From Candidatus Eremiobacterota bacterium (GTDB lineage Bacteria > Vulcanimicrobiota > CADAWZ01 > Ess09-12): 64,000 nt of DNA. The position numbers and the translations under genes were made by a program. Location of the stretch: NCBI GenBank assembly GCA_031082125.1, contig JAVHLM010000015.1, positions 1 through 64,000 on the forward strand, in the 5' to 3' direction. Under the pieces are notes generated by a model that did not search any database, had not been told where the DNA came from, and saw nothing but the letters and a program-made list of their open reading frames with translations. Positions within the stretch are counted from its first letter, which is position 1. Every line of letters starts with the position of its first letter. This document shows positions 1-7,768 of the stretch, piece by piece.

Positions 1-136
1 TTACCAGTAATTTTGACTGGGATTCTTGTGGTATGGATAGGTGGGACGGGGCAGTATTGTGCAGTGATGTTTCATGGGAGCGTTGCTGGCATATCGTCAG
101 GATTAAAGCTACTGCCACATTTCTGCTGATGAAGCT

Positions 137-304
137 ATGCCGGTTATGCTTGACGCTGTGCTTGTGAGACCTGAGGAAAAACTGTATAATAGAAGTTGGG
201 AAATCGACCGGGGGGTGGAAAGACCTGCGGTAGAGTCATATTCTCTTATTGATACCTTTCTGGAATATATTTTTCTTTGTCGTGCAGGCAGTAATAGATT
301 TTGA
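137..304 (+). other. Possible short coding remnant, 55 codons
   Basis: An open frame from an ATG at 137 to a TGA at 302-304 reads like a real protein end (charged middle, then a hydrophobic stretch near residues 40-50). The frame is open upstream only to about 109, and no convincing ribosome site precedes the ATG. The other bases of 1-355 hold nothing I can name. It may be the tail of a decayed relative of the two membrane proteins that follow, but no sequence match shows this. Confidence 0.2.
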
Positions 305-355
305 TGGGCAGGCCAGGCCGGGTTTCTGTTTTCACAGTGAAAGGGACTGTATAGA

Positions 356-802
356 GTGACTCTCAAGAGAAAGCATAAGGCGCTCCTTATTCTTCTCGGA
401 TATATCATGATTGTGCTCTCTTACTGTTTCCTCCATGAGGCCTTCGATGTGGTTGAACATAATTATCACCATTTGATGATGAGTGAAGGCAATGTGAAGC
501 TGCCCGTCATATCCAAATTGGCATTTTTCTTCTTTGTGAGCGATAATTCTTCAGAATTTTTAAAAGATTTGAGATATTTTTTCCATGATGAATACGAATA
601 TTATATTTGTTTTCGGGGTGTTGTGATGCTATTGTTTTTGACCTTGCTGGGAATCGCGATATTTTTTTGGTACAGATTGTGGCTCTCGAAAGAAACTCTT
701 CTGAATACGCTTCTTATCCTTCTTTTTGCTTCCCAATCATTAATAATGATAATTTTCTCACTGATTCTGTCCTGCTTCATCTGTCCTTGTCGCCTGTGTT
801 AA
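356..802 (+). CDS. Small multi-pass membrane protein (paralogue of next gene)
   Basis: 148 residues from a GTG start; AAAGGGA about ten bases upstream is a fair ribosome site. Hydrophobic segments lie near residues 8-28, 50-64, 86-108 and 113-144, so the protein should sit in the inner membrane with little outside it. The centre (LPVISKLAFFFF) matches the centre of the following gene (SPLVTRLAFFLI), and overall length and segment spacing agree, so the two are tandem paralogues. The layout of a helix, a polar loop with a Leu/Pro-Thr-Arg-like motif and two more helices is reminiscent of part of GspF/PilC platform proteins, but this is only a resemblance. Base composition is clearly more AT-rich than the rest of the window. 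Function unknown. Confidence 0.6.
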   Translation: MTLKRKHKALLILLGYIMIVLSYCFLHEAFDVVEHNYHHLMMSEGNVKLPVISKLAFFFFVSDNSSEFLKDLRYFFHDEYEYYICFRGVVMLLFLTLLGIAIFFWYRLWLSKETLLNTLLILLFASQSLIMIIFSLILSCFICPCRLC

Positions 803-812
803 GAGCCTTTTG

Positions 813-1247
813 ATGAAGGAGTTGGTCATTCTGGCGGAAGAGCGCAATGAATGCTTAAAAGAGAAAGACACGATGCTGCAATGCCGTCAGCATGCTCTTT
901 TCAATGAGAAATGGAGTCTGCGTCTTATTATTGCAGGCTATTCAATGTTCTTGATTTCTTTAACTTTCTTTCATATCTCCATCGCAATCTTGGCCCGCTA
1001 TATAGGAAAATACAATATTTCCAGCCCTCTGGTTACTCGTCTTGCATTTTTTCTTATAGGGAGCCCTTTTAAATACTTCCTGATTATCATGGTTATTACC
1101 ATTATCCTGGCCATCTTCTACCGCCGCCTGATGAGTAATACCTTTCTGAGCACGGCAGTCATTTTGGTACTGTTCGTCCAATGTTCCACGCTCCTTTTGC
1201 TTTCTTTGATAATGGCCGCCGCATTTGTGCCATTGTTCCATTTTTAA
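813..1247 (+). CDS. Small multi-pass membrane protein (paralogue of previous gene)
   Basis: 144 residues from the ATG at 813; a TTG directly before it and an ATG at 873 are alternative starts, and no ribosome site decides between them. A charged N-terminal segment of about 30 residues is followed by hydrophobic stretches near residues 36-60, 75-105 and 111-140. It starts ten bases after the preceding gene and shares its core motif and layout, so the two are probably co-transcribed and arose by duplication. Same AT-rich composition as its partner. Function unknown; a loose likeness to GspF-type membrane segments is the only clue. Confidence 0.6.
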   Translation: MKELVILAEERNECLKEKDTMLQCRQHALFNEKWSLRLIIAGYSMFLISLTFFHISIAILARYIGKYNISSPLVTRLAFFLIGSPFKYFLIIMVITIILAIFYRRLMSNTFLSTAVILVLFVQCSTLLLLSLIMAAAFVPLFHF

Positions 1248-1290
1248 TGGCACAATGTCCGCTTGAGGCCTTCAGACGTCTCACTCGATA

Positions 1291-1725
1291 TCACCTGTAT
1301 TTTCCTGTCAGGCTTTCTTTCCGCGGCAAAATTACGGATATCAGCTTTCTCCCGGGGATGGTTTCAAATATCTGTATGGCGGTCTGATGGCCGATTGATT
1401 CAATATTCCCTTTCCCCACCTCTTTTCCGTTGATTGAAATGACAGCGGGATCACCCTCATCCCTGTCCAAGGTAAGAATGTCGTTGATTTTCAGCCTGCG
1501 GGCTTCCTGCAATGGCATCTTTAACCTGCCGAGCTCTCCCCGCACAATCACATAGGGTCCGCTGGAAGATTCAGTCCAGCCCCAGCGGTGTGAGCCACCA
1601 CTTCCCGGCACATCGGGCGGAGCGCCGGGCGGCGCCTTGGGCGGACCCCCTCCCCCACGCTGAGGCTTTGACTGTGATGGCCGCTCAATGAGGCGGCTCC
1701 CCTCAGATGCCTCTTCATTATTCAA
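1291..1725 (-). CDS. SpoA (FliM/FliN C-terminal type) domain protein
   Basis: 144 residues. Start taken as TTG at 1725 because a strong AAGGAGGAG lies seven bases before it; a GTG at 1785 that overlaps the preceding stop would add 20 residues that mostly encode that ribosome site. The first 60 residues are Gly/Pro-rich linker. Residues 65-140 match the SpoA fold shared by FliN, FliM and YscQ: V.VRGELGRLKMPLQEA, then LKINDILTLDRD, then INGKEVGKGNI and a hydrophobic end. Such domains build the switch or sorting platform of flagella and type III secretion systems, yet no other flagellar or secretion gene is near; the gene follows the alpha-2-macroglobulin by 56 bases on the same strand. The domain call is firm, the role is not. 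Confidence 0.75.
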   Translation of the reverse strand: MNNEEASEGSRLIERPSQSKPQRGGGGPPKAPPGAPPDVPGSGGSHRWGWTESSSGPYVIVRGELGRLKMPLQEARRLKINDILTLDRDEGDPAVISINGKEVGKGNIESIGHQTAIQIFETIPGRKLISVILPRKESLTGKYR

Positions 1726-1781
1726 AGTCGGTCTCCTCCTTACAAGACGGGCATTAAAAGGCTTCTTCCAGTAGAGCCTTA

Positions 1782-4700
1782 TCACTGTGCTATCTTTATA
1801 CGCGATTCAGCGCTTGTCCCCTTGAATTCGGGATTGTACATAGGCGATACTGATGCCGGCATTACGTGGTAGTCACCGGGAACTTCCGCACGGATCCTGT
1901 ATTCCAGGATATGCTTTCCCCGTTCAAGCTCTGTGAAGAAGAAGACAGTTTTTTCATCCCTGATCTCGCAATTGCTGAAACACTGATTCCTTTCCCAGAC
2001 GGATCCTTCTGACACCTCGCATCCGGCGGGCCTTGGATCCTCCAGGACCAGATATTCGAAGTCGTTTTTTGCATCAATAGTGAGTCGCACTGAGAATTCT
2101 TCCCCGGATTTGATGGAGGAGAGCGGGGGCGTCCTTCTCTCAGGGTGCTGCGTCGGCAGGTATTCCCTGGAAATTCTGAGGAGGTCGCCCTGTGCCGGGA
2201 TATTCTCCTCCTGAGAGCAGTAATGAAGGGATGCTGAGCAGAAGAGAGGCTCCTTGCAGCCTGACTGTATGGTCAGAGTATTCTCGCCGGTCTTCAGCTT
2301 CCGGGAAGGAATGGTCATGGTGCCCGGGAAGTCAAGCATGGTGCTCCTTGACACCTTGGCTTCAAATACACTGGAGCCGTTCAGTGCAACACTGACAGGG
2401 AGCTCCTCCTTCTGCTCCAGGCTTTTCGCGAGCCTGACGGTAAGGGCATTGACGGCGGCTGCTGAGGATTTCGTGGATTCCCAGTGGCTTCCGGTGCGGG
2501 AGAGCACCAGATAGAGAGCCATCCCTGGAATGAGGGGATGATCGGGCCTGACTTCTTCAAATGTCTGCAGGACATCTGCCGTCGTCTCGACCTTGGAGCA
2601 TTCACTCACTGATCCGCTGCCGAAGAAAGCCATATCGCCCTCGTGCCCGACCCTGTCCTCAAGATACTTGAGAAGCGTGGCGGCCTTTTCCTTTTCCCCA
2701 AGGCGGTGAAGAGCTCTCAGCAGATACGCGATGCCCTGGTCAGAGAGGTTCCGGCGATCATCGAGGAGAGCCTGCGCCTCTTTCTTCAGGCCCGGGGTAT
2801 TCACCGGCTTCCGGGAAAGGACGAACAGAATGAAAGGCCGGCCGTTTTTCCATACTCCCTTTCCATACTCTCTTCTCAGGAAATCATAGGCTCCTGCAAG
2901 GCGATCTTCATCGACACGGAATCCCGCCTTCTTTGCCATTTCCAGGCCATTGAGCACATATGCGGTCATGGTGGCGCTGGATTGTTTCTGATACCACCAT
3001 CCCCAGCCTCCGTCACCATGCTGGAAGTCATAGAGCTTGATAAGGCCTCCGGAGACCATAAGAGGAAGACGCTTCTCCAGATTCCCCGGGCTCAGGCCGG
3101 ATGCTTTCAGTGCCCCGGCTGTCTCTACCGCGGGGAGAAAGCGGTTCAGCGTCTGCTCTGCACAGCCATAGGGGAAATGTTCCAGATAATCGAGCGAGTC
3201 CATCAGTACCGAGGCGAGTGAAGGAGAAAGGATAAGATCCAGGTGCGTCGTCTCGACGTTACGTTTTTCAGGAATCTGGAAGCATAGATCTTTTCTCCCC
3301 TCGACCTGGGCACCCACATGAATTGTATGCTCGAATCCATGGGGTATCACTGGCAAGGAAATCTCCATCGCGTCTGATTCTTTCCTGGTGAGCGCCCGGA
3401 GAGTCACCGTCGCCTTGCCCGGATGGTCGGCCCGTACCTTCCAGTCCAGTCGCGCTTCCCTGCCGGGTGGCAGGGTCAGGCTCTTTTCAGCCGGCTCTTC
3501 GAGGGAAAGACCTTGTACATCAAGCCGGGCTTTCACCTCGAGTGTCTCCTTTCTCCCGTTATGGATAATCCCCGAGATGAGCGCACGGTCATGCTGTGTC
3601 AAAAAGCGTGGCGCAGCGATGCGAGAATTGAATTTTTTCCCGGTGACGACGGTAATCTCAGCGGTGCCGACTTTCGTGTCTTCAGTGACGCCCACCGCCG
3701 AGAGCTGCCAGCTTGTGAGCGAATCGGGAAAGGGAATGGTGATCTCTGCCGCTCCCCCGGCGCCGGAAGTGATGTGTGCCCTCCAGAAGGCTGTATCTGG
3801 GAAATCCCGGCGGATCTGAGCATTGAGAAATGTGCTTTCACCTGTGATCCGTGCCGAGCCCATATCGGGTGGAGGCTGCGGCGGACAGCACACCTTGTCT
3901 CCGAAGTCGAGCAGGAAAAAATCTTTGCTGAAACCGCATGAGCTGAAGGAATGCCAGACATCGTAGGATGAGGCTACCCAGGAATACGCGGTGTGCTCCT
4001 CACGGTCATAAAAGAAACGCCACGGATCGATGGCGGTTCTTTCAGTGAGGGCAAAAAGGGCTTTATCGACGACGGCAAGTGAAAGCTCTGCTTTTACAGG
4101 CTTATCTTCATCATCACGCGCCTTGATTTTTAGAATTCCCTTCTCACGGGGAGCATAGACATTCCGGTCCGGCTCGAGTGTCAGTGAAAGCCTGGTATGC
4201 TCGGGCACAACCTGGAATGATACGGCATCGGAGCTCAATCTGTCATCCTTCACGATGGCCGCCTTCACTATAACCTGGGGCGCGTATTCCTTCCTGATCG
4301 GAAGCTCAATCATGTGCAATTTCCCATTGAAATGGAGAGGCTCAACCGTCTCTTCATCCGCCTCGATGGTTAAAAGGCCATTGCTCCCCTCCTGATCGGC
4401 AGTGATGAGCATTTTTGCAGTCTCGCCGGGGTGATATGATGATTTATCGGTGATGATACTGAGCCCCCCGGGCTTCCAGGTGCTGTCACCCGCCGCTTGA
4501 GAGACGGTAAGGTAAGTGCTGTCTGAGACTTCCCGGTTATGCATGTCACTTGCTACGGCGAAGATCTTTATCATTCCCTCTACCGCAGGCTTGAAGGTGA
4601 ATGAAGCAAGGCCTGTGCTCCCGGTGGCGAGCTCTCTTGAGAACAGCTCCTCCTTGAGAAGCTCCTTCTTATCTTCTCTGCCATTCACAATGGTGCTGTG

Positions 4701-7001
4701 CGCCTCTATGCGGTATCCTTTCACCTGTACTGATTTGGACAGGGGCCTGCCGAGCGGGTTTTCCGCACGAATATGCACCGTGAGCGGATCGCCGGGAGTC
4801 ACAAAGTGTGCTGAGGTATTCACGTCAAGATAGCAGTCTGAGCGAACTGCTTTAAGCCAGAGCGTCTTTGCCACCTCGCGCCTGCCTCTATCGGTCACAT
4901 TAGCCTCCACTCTCACCAGCATATCTTTGGAGTCCTTAGGGAGTGAGACGGTGAATGAGGCATGGCCTGCTCCATCGGTAGAGGCTTCGGCAGCATACAA
5001 TGAGATTATTTTTTGATTTGTCTCTTCACCATAGTAATAATGACGGACCGGCTCATGGGAGTATTCTCCTTGAGCGAATCGGTACCTGTAAGGGTAACCT
5101 GATGCAGAGAGGCGGATCGAAGCTCCCGGCACTCCACCGCCAGAATAATACTCTGCCTTGAGCTTGATATTTACCGTATCTCCCGAAAAATACCATGGCT
5201 CAGGAGAGGTGAGGGCGACTTTGAAATCGGGCTTCCGGTATTCTTCCACGGAGAACCGGGCAAAGCCCCTCCTGCAGATGGCCTGTGCATAGAGGGTATA
5301 GGAACCCGGGGGAGTGCTTTTGTCCAAGGTGAACTCACCGCTGAATGTGCCGAAGCGGGTGGTGATTATGTCGCGGGCAGAGAAGATCTTTTTTCTCTCC
5401 TGGTCCTCGGCATAGAGTGTCACCGGGGCTCCAGGGAGGTTCTCATACGATCCATGTACCTCCTTTCTCACGATTCCCTTGAAATGCACCACCTGTCCCG
5501 GGCGATAGAGCGGCCTGTCGGTATAGAGGTAAATCCGGTGTGGATCATTAAACTCTGGAATGAGAGGATGGGGAGGAGAGACCATGGGAATGACGGTGAA
5601 ATCTTTTCCATGGCGGGCAAAAAGTGAATAAACATCATCCGGCAGGCTCTCATCTTTCCAATAGAAGAGGCCTCTTCCGTCGGTATGGCCGAGCGGGATG
5701 ATTACGGCGCATTGCTTTCCCTCCCTTTTGTCACTGTGATAAGAGGTGCTGTTTTCTGCAAAAAGCTCGACTCCACGGAGAGGCTCTCCCGTCTTTCTGT
5801 CTGCAGCAAAAAGATAGCGCCCGCTTTGGAGGACACAAAGGGAGGAGATGATGGTGAGAGTGCGCACGACGGAGCTTCCGGCCCGTGCCTCGATGATATA
5901 GGCTCCTCGTTCATTAAGGGGCACGTCGTATTCCTTCTGAATTTCAATATGATCATCTTTTCCCGGTATGGCCAGCTCCCAGGAAGCTCTCAGGCAGTTT
6001 TCAGGCAGGTCAAAGGCTATATCTTTATTCTTCCAGCGGACATCCCTGAAAAGGTCTATCATATCGACCTCGTAGGCGCGGAAACTGACATTGTCGATGT
6101 TTCTCGTCGTGAGAAGGATTTTAGGCTTCTCCCCGGCAAGAAAAGGGGGAAGCCCCTTGAGGTATACATATGGGGCCGTGATTCTTTTTATGGAGGATTC
6201 TGCAGGCTTGGATCCGGGAAAGCTCCTGAGAAGGCGCCGGTACCACGATAAGGCGTCATTATAATGCTTCCGTATCTCTTCGATTCTTGCCAGCCTGTAA
6301 AGGGCATCTCCTGTTTCCTCTGAGTCTTCTGAAAGGGTGAGAATCTCTTTGAAGTATTTTTCAGCCTTATCATAGTCTCTCTTTTTGCCCATAAGCTCTC
6401 CCAATTCAAGCAGGGCTTTACAGCGCATAGTGCTGGACGGATCTAGAGCAAAAATTTTCTGCAGAATTGATTCGGCCTTGGCGAGCGATTCCGGTTTTCC
6501 GGCATAAAAATCCGATACGTCAGAGAATTTCGGACTTCCGGTATAAATGGAGGCCATGGCAAGCAGAAGGGCGCAGCGCTCTTCCTTGGCTCCGGGAATA
6601 CCGGCAAGGAGGGCCTCGGCTTTTTCATATTCTTCCGCCACATGACCCGCTTTCTGGCGATAGCGCTGGAAGAGCTCCGCCAGTCGCCAGTGAGCCCGTG
6701 CCTTCCAGAGCGGGCTTGAAGCACTCTCCTCAAGATCTTCGAAATAGGTGAGGGCCTCGTCTTTCTCGTTGAGTTTCATATGGCAGAGCCCGAGCTCCTG
6801 TAGTGCCGCCTCACGGTAATATCCCTCGGGATAGTCATTCAGAAGCTTCTTGAAGGATTCGATGGCTTTGTGATAGAGTGCTTCATCGATATAAGACATG
6901 CCCTTGTCAAAGAGGGCCTTTTCATCATCGGCGCCGTACAATGCGATGCAAGCCGATAGAATCAATATGACCGCAATGGGAAGCAGGCGGATCGATCTCA
7001 T
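1782..7001 (-). CDS. Bacterial alpha-2-macroglobulin lipoprotein with N-terminal TPRs
   Basis: 1739 residues from the ATG at 7001, chosen over an upstream ATG at 7070 because GGGGGAAG precedes it and the N-terminus becomes a lipoprotein signal (hydrophobic helix ending LSAC, Cys about residue 18). Order: TPR-like helices (about 25-250), macroglobulin beta domains with the MG2 signature TDRPLYRPGQ near 490, the A2M core (AFWRAHITSGAGG) near 1080, the thioester motif YGCAEQT with Cys about 1280, an alpha-alpha toroid (DGGWGWWYQKQ) and a C-terminal beta domain. Bacterial A2Ms are envelope protease traps that covalently bind attackers through the thioester, which is intact here. The usual partner penicillin-binding protein PbpC is absent; the only PBP in the window is 52 kb away. 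Fusion to TPRs may add a docking surface. Confidence 0.9.
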   Translation of the reverse strand: MRSIRLLPIAVILILSACIALYGADDEKALFDKGMSYIDEALYHKAIESFKKLLNDYPEGYYREAALQELGLCHMKLNEKDEALTYFEDLEESASSPLWKARAHWRLAELFQRYRQKAGHVAEEYEKAEALLAGIPGAKEERCALLLAMASIYTGSPKFSDVSDFYAGKPESLAKAESILQKIFALDPSSTMRCKALLELGELMGKKRDYDKAEKYFKEILTLSEDSEETGDALYRLARIEEIRKHYNDALSWYRRLLRSFPGSKPAESSIKRITAPYVYLKGLPPFLAGEKPKILLTTRNIDNVSFRAYEVDMIDLFRDVRWKNKDIAFDLPENCLRASWELAIPGKDDHIEIQKEYDVPLNERGAYIIEARAGSSVVRTLTIISSLCVLQSGRYLFAADRKTGEPLRGVELFAENSTSYHSDKREGKQCAVIIPLGHTDGRGLFYWKDESLPDDVYSLFARHGKDFTVIPMVSPPHPLIPEFNDPHRIYLYTDRPLYRPGQVVHFKGIVRKEVHGSYENLPGAPVTLYAEDQERKKIFSARDIITTRFGTFSGEFTLDKSTPPGSYTLYAQAICRRGFARFSVEEYRKPDFKVALTSPEPWYFSGDTVNIKLKAEYYSGGGVPGASIRLSASGYPYRYRFAQGEYSHEPVRHYYYGEETNQKIISLYAAEASTDGAGHASFTVSLPKDSKDMLVRVEANVTDRGRREVAKTLWLKAVRSDCYLDVNTSAHFVTPGDPLTVHIRAENPLGRPLSKSVQVKGYRIEAHSTIVNGREDKKELLKEELFSRELATGSTGLASFTFKPAVEGMIKIFAVASDMHNREVSDSTYLTVSQAAGDSTWKPGGLSIITDKSSYHPGETAKMLITADQEGSNGLLTIEADEETVEPLHFNGKLHMIELPIRKEYAPQVIVKAAIVKDDRLSSDAVSFQVVPEHTRLSLTLEPDRNVYAPREKGILKIKARDDEDKPVKAELSLAVVDKALFALTERTAIDPWRFFYDREEHTAYSWVASSYDVWHSFSSCGFSKDFFLLDFGDKVCCPPQPPPDMGSARITGESTFLNAQIRRDFPDTAFWRAHITSGAGGAAEITIPFPDSLTSWQLSAVGVTEDTKVGTAEITVVTGKKFNSRIAAPRFLTQHDRALISGIIHNGRKETLEVKARLDVQGLSLEEPAEKSLTLPPGREARLDWKVRADHPGKATVTLRALTRKESDAMEISLPVIPHGFEHTIHVGAQVEGRKDLCFQIPEKRNVETTHLDLILSPSLASVLMDSLDYLEHFPYGCAEQTLNRFLPAVETAGALKASGLSPGNLEKRLPLMVSGGLIKLYDFQHGDGGWGWWYQKQSSATMTAYVLNGLEMAKKAGFRVDEDRLAGAYDFLRREYGKGVWKNGRPFILFVLSRKPVNTPGLKKEAQALLDDRRNLSDQGIAYLLRALHRLGEKEKAATLLKYLEDRVGHEGDMAFFGSGSVSECSKVETTADVLQTFEEVRPDHPLIPGMALYLVLSRTGSHWESTKSSAAAVNALTVRLAKSLEQKEELPVSVALNGSSVFEAKVSRSTMLDFPGTMTIPSRKLKTGENTLTIQSGCKEPLFCSASLHYCSQEENIPAQGDLLRISREYLPTQHPERRTPPLSSIKSGEEFSVRLTIDAKNDFEYLVLEDPRPAGCEVSEGSVWERNQCFSNCEIRDEKTVFFFTELERGKHILEYRIRAEVPGDYHVMPASVSPMYNPEFKGTSAESRIKIAQ

Positions 7002-7105
7002 GAGACTTCCCCCACCGGAGGCCTTTTGGTATTTGGGTTCAACAGGAGAGAGGACTTTACCTCCAGGCACTCAACAGCTTCCACTCCAATTGATAAGACC
7101 CCGGC

Positions 7106-7133
7106 TTGACAGGAGGGGAGCCTCTGTTATAAT
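7106..7133 (+). promoter_or_regulatory. Sigma70-type promoter
   Basis: TTGACA at 7106-7111 and TATAAT at 7128-7133, both perfect consensus, with a 16-base spacer; the predicted start of transcription is about 30 bases before the ATG at 7169. Confidence 0.75.
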
Positions 7134-7154
7134 CATTATCTCTGTATGATACAA
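7126..7154 (-). promoter_or_regulatory. Possible promoter for alpha-2-macroglobulin
   Basis: On the minus strand TTGTAT (7154-7149) and TATAAC (7131-7126) are 17 bases apart. It overlaps the plus-strand promoter of the neighbouring gene, so the two would compete or share regulation. The -35 match is weak. Confidence 0.3.
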
Positions 7155-7168
7155 TAGTAAGGGGACCT

Positions 7169-7693
7169 ATGAATAAGGCTTTTCTGTCAATAGTGCTCTG
7201 TCTTTTCTTCACGGTCGCTTTTCCCATGCCCGGCGCAGCTTCCCCATCGAGGCAGAAAGATATAGACGATATAATTGAGGCCGTCTTCCGCTCCCAGATA
7301 AAGGGATTTTCCTCTTGGAAAGAAGTAAAGGTCTTTTTTCTTTCTCTCTATGGCAAAGATCCAAGAGATGACATTATGAAACGCTTTCAGGGAAACATAC
7401 CGCCGGTGAAAAAAGTATCAAAATCATCGTGTCAGAAAGAGATGCCTTGCCAGCAATTTGACAAAGAGACTGGGGAAAAGGGGATCGTCTTCTATATATC
7501 TTCTATAAGGTTCATCAGCACCTCTAGGGCAGAAGTTGATGGAGGCTATCATAAAGATGGTCTGGCGAGTGATTGGGGAGTTTTCTTTATGGTAAAGAAA
7601 AGGAGCAAATGGGTCGTGGAAAAGCATAGACAAGATATCGTAAGCATCTCGCCCTATCTTCATCAGCCTGTACTTTATGCAGCAAGCAGGTGA
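7169..7693 (+). CDS. Secreted protein of unknown function
   Basis: 174 residues with a clear Sec signal peptide (MNKAF..., hydrophobic core to residue 20, cleavage probably after PGAA). AAGGGGA seven bases before the ATG supports the start. The mature part is about 150 residues, basic, with a Cys pair (SSCQKEMPC) and a C-terminal stretch (EVDGGYHKDG, then VKKRSKWVVEKH) of the kind seen in NTF2-like or DUF4878-type secreted domains, where the last strands carry a W-V motif; that is a tentative fold guess. It has its own consensus promoter and stands alone between two minus-strand genes. Confidence 0.7.
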   Translation: MNKAFLSIVLCLFFTVAFPMPGAASPSRQKDIDDIIEAVFRSQIKGFSSWKEVKVFFLSLYGKDPRDDIMKRFQGNIPPVKKVSKSSCQKEMPCQQFDKETGEKGIVFYISSIRFISTSRAEVDGGYHKDGLASDWGVFFMVKKRSKWVVEKHRQDIVSISPYLHQPVLYAASR

Positions 7694-7768
7694 GCCTGCA
7701 GGGGCTTTCTGATTCGCTCGCCGACTGACACACAGATTCAAGACCTTACTATTGATAAGCCTCGCTCT

